Positions 7,641 through 14,155 of a DNA stretch of 27,295 nt are shown here, piece after piece (positions within the stretch are counted from its first letter, which is position 1; every line of letters starts with the position of its first letter). The notes under the pieces were generated by a model. It did no database searches. It had not been told where the DNA came from and saw nothing but the letters and a program-made list of their open reading frames with translations. Position numbers and translations under genes: made by a program. This DNA comes from Hydrogenophaga sp. (GTDB lineage: Bacteria > Pseudomonadota > Gammaproteobacteria > Burkholderiales > Burkholderiaceae_C). The stretch covers positions 1-27,295 of the forward strand of contig JAJNQE010000070.1 in the NCBI GenBank assembly GCA_021154985.1. The letters are read 5' to 3'.

Positions 7641-8183
7641 ATGACCATCCTGATGAACATTGGCGAGGCGGCTGCCGCCGCAGGCGTCTCCGCCAAGATG
7701 ATTCGCCACTACGAACAGATCGGCCTGCTGCCTGAGGCTGAGCGCAGCGAGTCGGGTTACCGGCTCTATGGCGATCGAGAAGTCTCGGTGTTGAGATTTG
7801 TGCGCCAGTCGCGCCACCTCGGATTTTCGGTGGCGCAGATCGCCGAGCTCATCGGCCTGTGGAGCGATTCACAGCGCACGAGCCGCGAAGTGAAGGCTGT
7901 GGCGCAACGCCACCTGGCCGACCTGGAAGAAAAGCGCCGCGAAATCGAGCAGATGATGGACGGTCTCTCGGTGCTGGTGAAGGCCTGCCACGGCAATGAC
8001 CAGCCTCACTGCGCGATCCTGGACAAGCTCTCGCGCGGCAGCCCTGCTCAGCATCAGCCCCAACAAAAGCCCCAGCTCAAGAAATCCCGAGCTCAGGCAG
8101 AAGTGACCAGCGCCAGCACTTCCAGCCCCATCGACCTCATGGCCTGGATGCGCGGCGTTCACGTTCACCATGACGCCCATTGA
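7641..8183 (+). CDS. cueR: CueR, MerR-family copper-responsive activator
   Basis: This 180-residue protein starts at ATG 7641 with CGGAG upstream; an ATG at 7653 is an alternative. An N-terminal MerR helix-turn-helix (MNIGEAA...VSAKMIRHYEQIGLL...GYRLY) is followed by a long dimerisation helix. The metal loop has Cys116 and Cys124 with seven residues between them, and Ser81 takes the place of the third cysteine. These correspond to Cys112, Cys120 and Ser77 of E. coli CueR, so Cu(I)/Ag(I)/Au(I) specificity is expected rather than divalent metals. A ~50-residue C-terminal tail rich in Gln/Ser/Lys ends in VHVHHDAH, longer than in E. coli CueR. It probably activates copA, copZ and itself. Confidence 0.93.
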   Translation: MTILMNIGEAAAAAGVSAKMIRHYEQIGLLPEAERSESGYRLYGDREVSVLRFVRQSRHLGFSVAQIAELIGLWSDSQRTSREVKAVAQRHLADLEEKRREIEQMMDGLSVLVKACHGNDQPHCAILDKLSRGSPAQHQPQQKPQLKKSRAQAEVTSASTSSPIDLMAWMRGVHVHHDAH

Positions 8184-8195
8184 GGGGACAAGCCA

Positions 8196-8213
8196 TCACT
8201 GCTATGGCAGTGA
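8196..8213 (+). terminator. Small hairpin after cueR, possible weak terminator
   Basis: TCACTGC (8196-8202) and GCAGTGA (8207-8213) form a 7-bp stem with a 4-nt loop, 13 bp after the cueR stop. No T-run follows, so this is only a weak candidate. Confidence 0.3.
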
Positions 8214-8281
8214 GCCGGTGTGTTCGGTGACGAACCGACCGACGTAGCGCCCAGTCGCACACTGGTTCAACTTGGGATCGT

Positions 8282-8314
8282 GCCTTGACCTGCTTTCTTG
8301 ATCTGCGTCAAGGC
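8282..8314 (+). promoter_or_regulatory. FNR/Anr-like box inside a larger inverted repeat
   Basis: TTGATCTGCGTCAA (8298-8311) matches the FNR/Anr consensus TTGAT-N4-ATCAA with one mismatch. It is enclosed by an 8-bp inverted repeat, GCCTTGAC (8282-8289) and GTCAAGGC (8307-8314). It lies 55-87 bp upstream of the next gene, as expected for a regulatory site. No strong -10 was found at the canonical distance. The match is seen; control by an oxygen-responsive regulator is inferred. Confidence 0.5.
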
Positions 8315-8368
8315 TGCTCCAGCGTCCAGGGTTAGCCTTGGATCGTTGCCTCTGTTCATCTGACTGAT

Positions 8369-8782
8369 ATGCACCTGTATCGCCACTCGCTGCGCCATGC
8401 CACCTGGATGATCCTGGCGGTGTGGCTGTTTGCGTTGGGCGCAGGTGTGGCCAATGCATGCCTTTTGAACGAATCGAACAACGGTAGTCAATCTTCGTTC
8501 GCGGCGATGCCACAGGATGTACCCGTCGTCCAAACCCATCACGGCGAACAATCCGCCCCCGACGATACCGGATGCTTGAAGTTTTGCGATGAAGCCTCGC
8601 TGGCCATCACCAAGGTGGATCAGCCCATCGCCGATGTCAGTCTAGGACTGGTGGGCATGCTGCACCAGGGATGGGGGCCATCCATGACCTCGGTGATCGC
8701 CGCTCAGGTCCGGGTGCAGGCCACTAGACCTGTGCACCTGACTTTGCCCACCGCAGCCCGACCCCATCGGTTGACGTTGTAG
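8369..8782 (+). CDS. Small secreted hypothetical protein in a copper locus
   Basis: This 137-residue protein starts at ATG 8369. An N-terminal hydrophobic segment (about residues 12-30, ending GVANA) looks like a signal peptide, with a Cys just after it. The mature part has HHGEQ and a CLKFC pair (about residues 69-73), then a hydrophilic, proline-containing C-terminus. No known domain is recognised. It is the first gene after cueR and probably heads the transcript through the Met-rich lipoprotein, DUF2933 protein and second copper ATPase. A periplasmic metal-binding or sensing role is inferred only from neighbours and from its Cys/His residues. Confidence 0.6.
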   Translation: MHLYRHSLRHATWMILAVWLFALGAGVANACLLNESNNGSQSSFAAMPQDVPVVQTHHGEQSAPDDTGCLKFCDEASLAITKVDQPIADVSLGLVGMLHQGWGPSMTSVIAAQVRVQATRPVHLTLPTAARPHRLTL

Positions 8783-8915
8783 ACCGCGTCGCCGTCCTTT
8801 GCGAGGAGTGCCTCTGCACTCTGGCAGGGCCAACTGGCTCCACACCCCGTTCTTTGGCTTCCGCCACCTTGTCGCCGCATGAGGCGGCTCTCCTATTCCT
8901 TCACAGAACACCACC

Positions 8916-9392
8916 ATGAAAACTCTCCACACTATCGTCGCGATCTCTGCCGCCTTCTTGCTGACGGCATGCGCAAACCCAAGCGCACCGGGAACCGACG
9001 CAATGTCGGTAGCCAAAGCCGACGAACACAACGCCCATCAAGCGGCTGCGGCATCTTCTGCAGCACCTGCTGCCATGCCAAACGGCATGAAGGACATGCA
9101 GGCCATGCGCGACAAGATGATGAATGCCAAGACCCCAGCCGAACGGCAGGCCCTGATGAACGAGCACATGAAAACCATGCAAGAAGGCATGGCGATGATG
9201 AAAGGCATGAAGGGAATGGGCGGCATGCATGGCAAGGAAGGCATGCCAGGTATTTCCGGCATGAAGGAGATGCCCGTGGACATGGGCAAGCACCATCAGA
9301 TGATGGAGATGCGCATGGACATGATGCAGACCATGATGGAAATGATGATGCAGCGCATGCCGGGTGCAGCCACCGCGCCCTTTAGCAAGTGA
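8916..9392 (+). CDS. Methionine-rich lipoprotein, probable periplasmic copper binder
   Basis: This 158-residue protein has a lipoprotein signal peptide ending in LLTAC, giving lipidation at Cys19. The mature part is extraordinarily Met-rich: 33 Met in all, about one in five residues. They are clustered as MKGMKGMGGMHG, MMEMRMDMMQTMMEMMM and similar, with some His. Such arrays bind Cu(I)/Ag(I) through thioethers in PcoE/SilE/CopB-like proteins, though I cannot assign it to one of these. Central stretches are predicted helical (MRDKMMNAKTPAERQALMNEHM). It sits two genes upstream of the YHS copper ATPase and would capture Cu(I) delivered to the periplasm. Confidence 0.8.
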   Translation: MKTLHTIVAISAAFLLTACANPSAPGTDAMSVAKADEHNAHQAAAASSAAPAAMPNGMKDMQAMRDKMMNAKTPAERQALMNEHMKTMQEGMAMMKGMKGMGGMHGKEGMPGISGMKEMPVDMGKHHQMMEMRMDMMQTMMEMMMQRMPGAATAPFSK

Positions 9393-9495
9393 CAAGCCAT
9401 CACCGCTCAACCAGGGGCGATGGAACTGCACATCGATCACACGGGGCGGCAACTTCTTACACATCGTTCGCAGGCAACCCTGTCGGAGCGATGCA

Positions 9496-9744
9496 ATGAA
9501 CCCTTCCAACAACGACTCCCCCGCGCCATCGTTCTGGCGCCGCCCGGCAGGCATGGCGCTGGCAACGGCCGCCTTGATCGCCGGTTTTTATCTGCTACGA
9601 GAACACTGGGGTCATGTCCTGGGTTACTGGCCCTATCTGCTGCTGCTCGCTTGTCCGCTGATGCACTTGATGCACAGGAGCGGCCACGGGGGGCACGGCA
9701 GCCATTCGCGGGACTCAGGACGTACCCACAACGACAGGAAATAG
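9496..9744 (+). CDS. DUF2933-type small membrane protein
   Basis: This 82-residue protein starts at ATG 9496 with GGAG about 10 bp upstream. Two hydrophobic segments are visible: residues ~20-36 (MALATAALIAGFYLL) and ~40-55 with HVLGYWPYLLLLACPLMHLMH. A His/Gly-rich C-terminus (GHGGHGSHS) follows. The GHVLG-YLLLLACPLMH pattern fits DUF2933, commonly found beside copper ATPases. Function is not established; an accessory role in metal transfer is plausible. It ends 10 bp before the ATPase start, which suggests translational coupling. Confidence 0.75.
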   Translation: MNPSNNDSPAPSFWRRPAGMALATAALIAGFYLLREHWGHVLGYWPYLLLLACPLMHLMHRSGHGGHGSHSRDSGRTHNDRK

Positions 9745-9754
9745 GCGGATCAAC

Positions 9755-12085
9755 ATGAATGCACACCAACATCACGGCAGCAGAGCGCTGTCCGAATCGG
9801 CCTCTCCAAACGACCTGAAAGACCCCGTGTGTGGCATGACCGTCACGGCGCAGTCTGGTCACAAATTGATCCATGAGGGCCGGACCTTCTATTTCTGCAG
9901 TGCCAAGTGCCAGGACAAGTTCGCTGCGAACCCGCTGCAATACCTTGCACCCGGGCCACCCGCAGAGACGCCTGTAGCGGTGGCCGGCGCGATCTACACC
10001 TGCCCGATGCACCCGGAGATTCGCCAGGACCATCCAGGGAACTGTCCCAAGTGCGGCATGACGCTCGAGCCCCTGCTGCCGGAGCTCGGCGACGATGACA
10101 ACCCTGAATTGCGCGACTTCCAGCGCCGCTTCTGGTGGACCTTGCCGCTCACGGGGGTGGTGTTCGTACTGGCGATGTTCGGTCACCGTTTGGAGTGGTT
10201 CGACATGGGAACGCAGAGCTGGATTGAGCTTGTGCTGTCCTTACCCATCGTGCTCTGGGCCGGGTGGCCTTTCTTTGCGCGTGGCGCGCAGTCGGTGGTG
10301 AACCGCAGCCCGAACATGTGGACCCTGATCGGCCTGGGCACCGGCGCCGCGTTTGTCTACAGCGTGGTGGCCACCGTCGCCCCGCAAGTGTTCCCGGATT
10401 CGTTCATCTCCATGGGCCGAGTTGCCGTGTACTTCGAGGCCGCTGCCGTGATCATCTCGCTCACGCTGCTGGGGCAGATGCTCGAACTCAAGGCCCGTTC
10501 CCAGACCTCGGCGGCCATCAGGTCGTTGCTGGGTCTGGCACCCAAGACCGCCCGGCGCATTCGGGAAGATGGCACCGAAGAAGATGTGCCGCTGACCCAT
10601 GTGCATGTCGGCGACTTGCTGCGCGTGCGCCCCGGCGAAAAAGTACCGGTGGACGGCGAGGTGACGGAGGGGGGCAGTTCAATCGATGAATCCATGCTCA
10701 CAGGCGAGCCGATGCCCGTCACCAAACGCGTGGGTTACAAGGTGATCGGCGCCACGCTCAACACCAGCGGCGCGCTGGTGATGCGTTCGGAGCGAGTCGG
10801 CGCGACCACCATGCTGTCGCAGATCGTGCAGATGGTGGCCCAGGCCCAGCGGTCCCGGGCGCCCATGCAACGCATGGCCGACGTGGTGGCGGGCTACTTC
10901 GTCCTCGTAGTGGTGGGCATTGCCTTGTTGACCTTCTTCGTGTGGGGTCTGTTTGGCCCCGAGCCCAGTTGGGTGTTTGGCCTGATCAACGCCGTGTCAG
11001 TGCTGATCATTGCCTGTCCTTGTGCATTGGGCCTGGCCACGCCCATGTCCATCATGGTCGCCACTGGTCGGGGTGCCACGCACGGCGTGTTGTTCCGGGA
11101 CGCAGCGGCCATCGAGAACATGCGCAAGATCGACACCCTCATCATCGATAAGACCGGGACCCTCACCGAGGGTCGTCCCACGTTTGAGCGCGCCGTTCCT
11201 GCGCCCGGCTTTGATGCCGATGAGGTGTTGCGCCTGGCCGCCAGCCTGGACCAGGGCAGCGAACACCCATTGGCCGAAACCATCGTAAGCGCGGCCCGCG
11301 AGCGCAGCATGTCTTTGGACAAACCCGAGAACTTTGAATCTGGTTCGGGCATTGGCGTGCGTGGGCAGGTGGGAGGTCGTCAGCTGGCTCTGGGCAACAC
11401 CACGCTGATGGAGCAGATCGGTGTAGCGGTTGGTGCGCTGGTGCCGCAGGCCGAGGCCCTGCGCGCAGAAGGTGCCAGCGTGATGTACCTGGCCGTTGAT
11501 GGACAGCTGATGGGCCTGTTGGCGGTGTCCGATCCGGTCAAGGCAAGCACCCCGGAGGCCTTGGCGACGCTCAAGGCCTCCGGCCTGCGCATCGTGATGG
11601 CAACCGGGGACGGACTGACCACAGCCCAGGCTGTTGCAGCCCGCTTGGGCATCGATGAGGTGCACGGCGAAGTCAAGCCGGCCGACAAACTGCAGTTGGT
11701 GGAAAAGCTGCAAAAGGAAGGCCGTGTGGTGGCCATGGCAGGCGACGGCATCAACGATGCACCGGCACTGGCCAAGGCCGATGTGGGTGTGGCCATGGGC
11801 ACCGGGACCGACGTGGCGATGAACAGCGCACAGATCACGCTGGTCAAGGGCGATCTGCGCGGAATCGTGATTGCGCGCGCCCTGTCCGAAGCGACTGTGG
11901 GCAACATGAAGCAAAACCTGGTGTTTGCTTTTTTGTACAACGCGCTGGGCATTCCGATTGCGGCCGGCGTGCTGTATCCACTGACGGGGTGGCTGCTGTC
12001 GCCGTTGATTGCCGCGCTGGCCATGAGCTTGAGCTCGGTGTCGGTGATTGGCAATGCGCTGCGTTTGCGGCGCGGCAAGCCATAA
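9755..12085 (+). CDS. Cu(I)/Ag(I) P1B ATPase with N-terminal YHS and CPMHP/CGM metal-binding domains
   Basis: This is a 776-residue protein. Instead of an HMA domain, the N-terminus has a His-rich start (NAHQHHG). A YHS domain (about residues 22-65, DPVCGMTV and FYFCSAKC) and a heavy-metal-binding domain (about 80-108, YTCPMHPEI and CPKCGM) follow. The ATPase core has TGEP, CPC (Cys421-Pro-Cys423), DKTGT (Asp465), SEHP, GDGINDAP, YNALGIP and MSLSSVSVIGNA, all consistent with copper-class P1B pumps. SilP and CopF have this architecture. It exports Cu(I)/Ag(I) from the cytoplasm. It differs from the first ATPase in sensor domains and promoter type, which suggests a different source of copper or a different inducing condition. 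It closes a four-gene transcript. Confidence 0.93.
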   Translation: MNAHQHHGSRALSESASPNDLKDPVCGMTVTAQSGHKLIHEGRTFYFCSAKCQDKFAANPLQYLAPGPPAETPVAVAGAIYTCPMHPEIRQDHPGNCPKCGMTLEPLLPELGDDDNPELRDFQRRFWWTLPLTGVVFVLAMFGHRLEWFDMGTQSWIELVLSLPIVLWAGWPFFARGAQSVVNRSPNMWTLIGLGTGAAFVYSVVATVAPQVFPDSFISMGRVAVYFEAAAVIISLTLLGQMLELKARSQTSAAIRSLLGLAPKTARRIREDGTEEDVPLTHVHVGDLLRVRPGEKVPVDGEVTEGGSSIDESMLTGEPMPVTKRVGYKVIGATLNTSGALVMRSERVGATTMLSQIVQMVAQAQRSRAPMQRMADVVAGYFVLVVVGIALLTFFVWGLFGPEPSWVFGLINAVSVLIIACPCALGLATPMSIMVATGRGATHGVLFRDAAAIENMRKIDTLIIDKTGTLTEGRPTFERAVPAPGFDADEVLRLAASLDQGSEHPLAETIVSAARERSMSLDKPENFESGSGIGVRGQVGGRQLALGNTTLMEQIGVAVGALVPQAEALRAEGASVMYLAVDGQLMGLLAVSDPVKASTPEALATLKASGLRIVMATGDGLTTAQAVAARLGIDEVHGEVKPADKLQLVEKLQKEGRVVAMAGDGINDAPALAKADVGVAMGTGTDVAMNSAQITLVKGDLRGIVIARALSEATVGNMKQNLVFAFLYNALGIPIAAGVLYPLTGWLLSPLIAALAMSLSSVSVIGNALRLRRGKP

Positions 12086-12214
12086 CGGGTCGGTTCGCGA
12101 GCCTCGGCCAACTCCACTTGACCGGTTTCTTCCGTGATTACAGGCCGTAGCAATTGAGTGGCGTTTTGCTCAGACGAAGGGGTTGCAGTGCGACTTGTGT
12201 CCAGATCGCTGACC

Positions 12215-12255
12215 AAAAAAAGCAGCCCTCGCACCGATGTCGGCGGGAGGGCTGC
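12215..12255 (-). terminator. Rho-independent terminator of copK
   Basis: Stem GCAGCCCTC (12222-12230) pairs with GAGGGCTGC (12247-12255). Read on the minus strand, the stem is followed by a run of seven T (12221-12215). It lies about 50 bp past the copK stop and faces the end of the second copper ATPase. Confidence 0.85.
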
Positions 12256-12304
12256 GTGGTCAGAGACTTTTCGATCGTCCCCGTTTCGATAAATCGCCTG
12301 AAGG

Positions 12305-12589
12305 TCAGTTCCCGTGCCCCTTGTTCAACAGGGAACTCAGACGCGCAACTTCGTTGCCCATCGTCGTGATGCTTTTGCCATCCACGGTCTGGACGACTTG
12401 ACCCTTGCTAAGGTGAGTCACGCTTCCAAACTTGCTTTCCTTCGCCATCAGACCGTCCTTGAAGACGTAGAGCGTTTCACCGTTCTGGAGTGCGATGACC
12501 TGCTTGGCCTCGGACTTGGCGGCGTCCATTGCGAAGGCTGGAGCCAGTGCGGCCATAGAGAGGACGAGGATGCTGAGTTTGCGAATCAT
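12305..12589 (-). CDS. copK: CopK-like periplasmic copper-resistance protein, methionine-poor
   Basis: This 94-residue protein has a 20-residue signal peptide (ending APAFA). The mature part fits CopK of Cupriavidus metallidurans: LQ-GE-LYVFKDGLMAKE-KFG, a DGK/GNE segment and a C-terminal LLNKGH. Compared with remembered CopK, Met26 is kept (here Met48), and His70, implicated in Cu(II) binding, is kept (His92). The Cu(I) ligands Met28, Met38, Met44 and Met54 are replaced by Lys, Leu, Val and Thr; a Met lies one residue after the last. Start ATG 12589 has a good GGAG. It lies 128 bp downstream of the mercury operon on the same strand, with room for its own promoter, and has its own terminator. 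Confidence 0.85.
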   Translation of the reverse strand: MIRKLSILVLSMAALAPAFAMDAAKSEAKQVIALQNGETLYVFKDGLMAKESKFGSVTHLSKGQVVQTVDGKSITTMGNEVARLSSLLNKGHGN

Positions 12590-12717
12590 GGGGAGTCTCC
12601 TTCAAGAACAAATCACACTGTTCGACTGAATCAATGCGGTACGAGGTACAAGTTCAATGTAGTGAGATGCCCATGACCGGCAGCTTGCGAATGCATTACA
12701 TCTCGGTCAGCGCAAAG

Positions 12718-12942
12718 TCAGCAGGCCCTCTCGCAACCCGATTGGTCTCCTCCTTGAATCGGTGGACATGGCACCGTTCCGTAACTGCAGAACACGCAGC
12801 AGTCACCCGTCTTCGGCCGAAGGATCGCGTGGCAGTCTTCGCACTCATACAACCATTGGCAAGCATCGGTGGGCATGACTTCAGCCCTTGCGTGTCCACA
12901 CTCAGGACAGGTCAACACCGACGTCAGGAGCACTTCGGTCAA
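12718..12942 (-). CDS. GDCCVxC-domain Cys-rich protein (Cys form of the (seleno)protein family)
   Basis: This 74-residue protein has 11 cysteines: CPEC (12,15), Cys28, CEDC (34-37), GDCCVFCSYG (48,49,52), VPCPPIQ (59) and a short tail with Cys70 and Cys74. GDCCVFCSYG...PCPPIQ is the signature of the small GDCCVxC proteins, some members of which carry selenocysteine; here all positions are Cys. The start is a TTG at 12942 overlapping the merP stop codon (TTGA), so translation is probably coupled to merP; a GTG at 12933 is an alternative. The two CxxC pairs could hold zinc, with the GDCC part free for thiophilic metals such as Hg(II). It occupies the place where merA or merC often follows merP. 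Function is not established. Confidence 0.85.
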   Translation of the reverse strand: MTEVLLTSVLTCPECGHARAEVMPTDACQWLYECEDCHAILRPKTGDCCVFCSYGTVPCPPIQGGDQSGCERAC

Positions 12943-13235
12943 GGCTTGACTCCCGTGACGGTTGACGGGAAGCCAGCGTCCTTGGTCGCCCGGGTCAGAG
13001 CGTCCAATGAAACCTGGGTGTCGTCGTAAACCACCGAGGTCTCCCGCCTGCCCAGATTGGACTTCACATCGACCACTCCACCCAGTTTCGTCAACGCCTT
13101 CTTGACCGTGATCGGGCAAGTGGCGCAGGACATACCGGGGACGGATAGAGTGACGGTTTTCTGCGCTGCCCATGCAAGCGGACTCAGCACAAATCCGACA
13201 GCAATCAAGATGTGTTTCACAGCCAGGCCTTTCAT
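12939..13235 (-). CDS. merP: MerP, periplasmic mercury-binding protein
   Basis: This 98-residue protein has a signal peptide (about 1-19, ending PLAWA) and one HMA domain. Its motif GMSCATC (Cys37, Cys40) is followed by PITVKKAL, typical of MerP. The ATG at 13235 overlaps the merT stop codon (TGATG), so the two are translationally coupled. MerP binds Hg(II) in the periplasm and passes it to the MerT cysteines in the membrane. No mercuric reductase follows it here. Confidence 0.93.
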   Translation of the reverse strand: MKGLAVKHILIAVGFVLSPLAWAAQKTVTLSVPGMSCATCPITVKKALTKLGGVVDVKSNLGRRETSVVYDDTQVSLDALTRATKDAGFPSTVTGVKP

Positions 13236-13624
13236 CAATAGAACCAGTGAGCTATCAGCGGGAATGCCATTGCGGTGGTGAGCAGCAGCACCACGACACC
13301 GAACAGCAGTTTGTAGATGCGGTTGATGCGGGGAATCGCACACACCTGACCTGGTTCGCAGGCAGCCGTTGGCCTCCAGATGCTTCTTGCCGCAAAGAAC
13401 AGCGCCGCCAGCGATACACCCATGAACAGCGGTTGATAGGGCTCCAAGGCCGTGAGATGGCTGATCCAGGCGCCCGAGATGCCCACCAGGATCAACACCA
13501 GTGGGCCCAGGCAGCAGGCCGATGCAAAGAGGGCTGCAAGACCACCAGCCAGGAGGGCTTTGCCCCCATGTTCGATCGCGGGACTGGAAGTGGGTGTGCT
13601 CGGGGTGGTGGAGTGCGCTGGCAT
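13235..13624 (-). CDS. merT: MerT, inner-membrane mercuric ion transporter
   Basis: This 129-residue protein has three hydrophobic segments. The adjacent pair Cys37-Cys38 (ASACCLGPL) lies in helix 1, and the loop pair Cys89/Cys95 (CEPGQVCAIP) lies after helix 2. Both pairs are diagnostic of MerT. It moves Hg(II) from MerP into the cytoplasm. The first ~18 residues, rich in Ser/Thr/Pro, extend beyond Tn501 MerT as I remember it. The start ATG at 13624 lies only six bases after the -10 of the mer promoter, and no other ATG/GTG/TTG start is seen between it and helix 1. The message may therefore be leaderless. Confidence 0.94.
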   Translation of the reverse strand: MPAHSTTPSTPTSSPAIEHGGKALLAGGLAALFASACCLGPLVLILVGISGAWISHLTALEPYQPLFMGVSLAALFFAARSIWRPTAACEPGQVCAIPRINRIYKLLFGVVVLLLTTAMAFPLIAHWFY

Positions 13625-13630
13625 GAGATA

Positions 13631-13661
13631 ACCTTAAAGCCGTACCCAAGTACGGAGTCAA
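13631..13661 (-). promoter_or_regulatory. mer operator-promoter (MerR-controlled PmerT)
   Basis: On the minus strand: -35 TTGACT (13661-13656), dyad CCGTACTTGGGTACGG (13655-13640) and -10 TAAGGT (13636-13631), with a 19-bp spacer. Hexamers, spacer length and CCGTAC half-sites match the classical Tn501/Tn21 mer promoter. The merR Shine-Dalgarno CGGAG lies inside the operator on the other strand, so MerR binding also covers its own translation start region. Confidence 0.93.
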
Positions 13662-13666
13662 GTGAC

Positions 13667-14101
13667 ATGAGCGATATCCACACACCTTCCGACCCCAACA
13701 TGACGATTGGCGGATTGGCCAAGGCAGCCGAAGTCAATGTGGAGACCATCCGCTTTTACCAGCGAAAGGGACTGATGCCTGAGCCGCTCCGCCCATCCGG
13801 CGGGATTCGGCTCTACGCAGAAGCTGACCGTTCTCGCCTTCATTTCATCAAGTCGGCGCAGCGCCTCGGATTCAGCCTGGACGAGATAGCCGAGCTGCTG
13901 CAACTCGACGATGGCACCAGCTGTGTTCAAGCCCGAACCAAAGCACAGGCCAAGCTTGCGGATGTGAAGAGCAGGCTTGAGGACCTGCACCGGATTGAAG
14001 GAGTGCTTGAGGGATTGATTCGACTCTGCGGAGCATCCAGTGGCAAAGTGCGATGCCCGCTGATTGCAGCCTTGAAGACCGACGCTTCGTTGAGTGCCTG
14101 A
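13667..14101 (+). CDS. merR: MerR, mercury-responsive regulator
   Basis: This 144-residue protein starts at ATG 13667 with GGAG nine bases upstream. The N-terminal MerR helix-turn-helix (MTIGGLAKAAEVNVETIRFYQRKGL...GGIRLY) is typical. The Hg(II) ligands Cys86, Cys121 and Cys130 keep the spacing of Tn501 MerR (Cys82, 117, 126), so a mercury specificity is expected. It is divergent from merT across the 31-bp operator. It represses without Hg(II) and activates PmerT with it, and should also limit its own expression. Confidence 0.95.
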   Translation: MSDIHTPSDPNMTIGGLAKAAEVNVETIRFYQRKGLMPEPLRPSGGIRLYAEADRSRLHFIKSAQRLGFSLDEIAELLQLDDGTSCVQARTKAQAKLADVKSRLEDLHRIEGVLEGLIRLCGASSGKVRCPLIAALKTDASLSA

Positions 14102-14155
14102 GCCAGCGCTTATGCGTATGTCAGCAGCACCGCCGCTTTGCCCTTGCCACACAGA

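Noticed and set aside
8874..8888. Small hairpin GCCGC-ATGAG-GCGGC before the Met-rich lipoprotein gene
   Set aside because: Short stem in GC-rich DNA without T-run or riboswitch-like structure; likely chance.
8188..9402. The 12-mer ACAAGCCATCAC occurs just after two stop codons (near 8189 and 9392)
   Set aside because: Only two short copies with divergent flanks; no mobile element or attachment-site structure around them.
12718..12942. Possible selenocysteine in the GDCCVxC protein
   Set aside because: All signature positions are ordinary TGC/TGT Cys codons with no in-frame TGA, so no recoding is needed.
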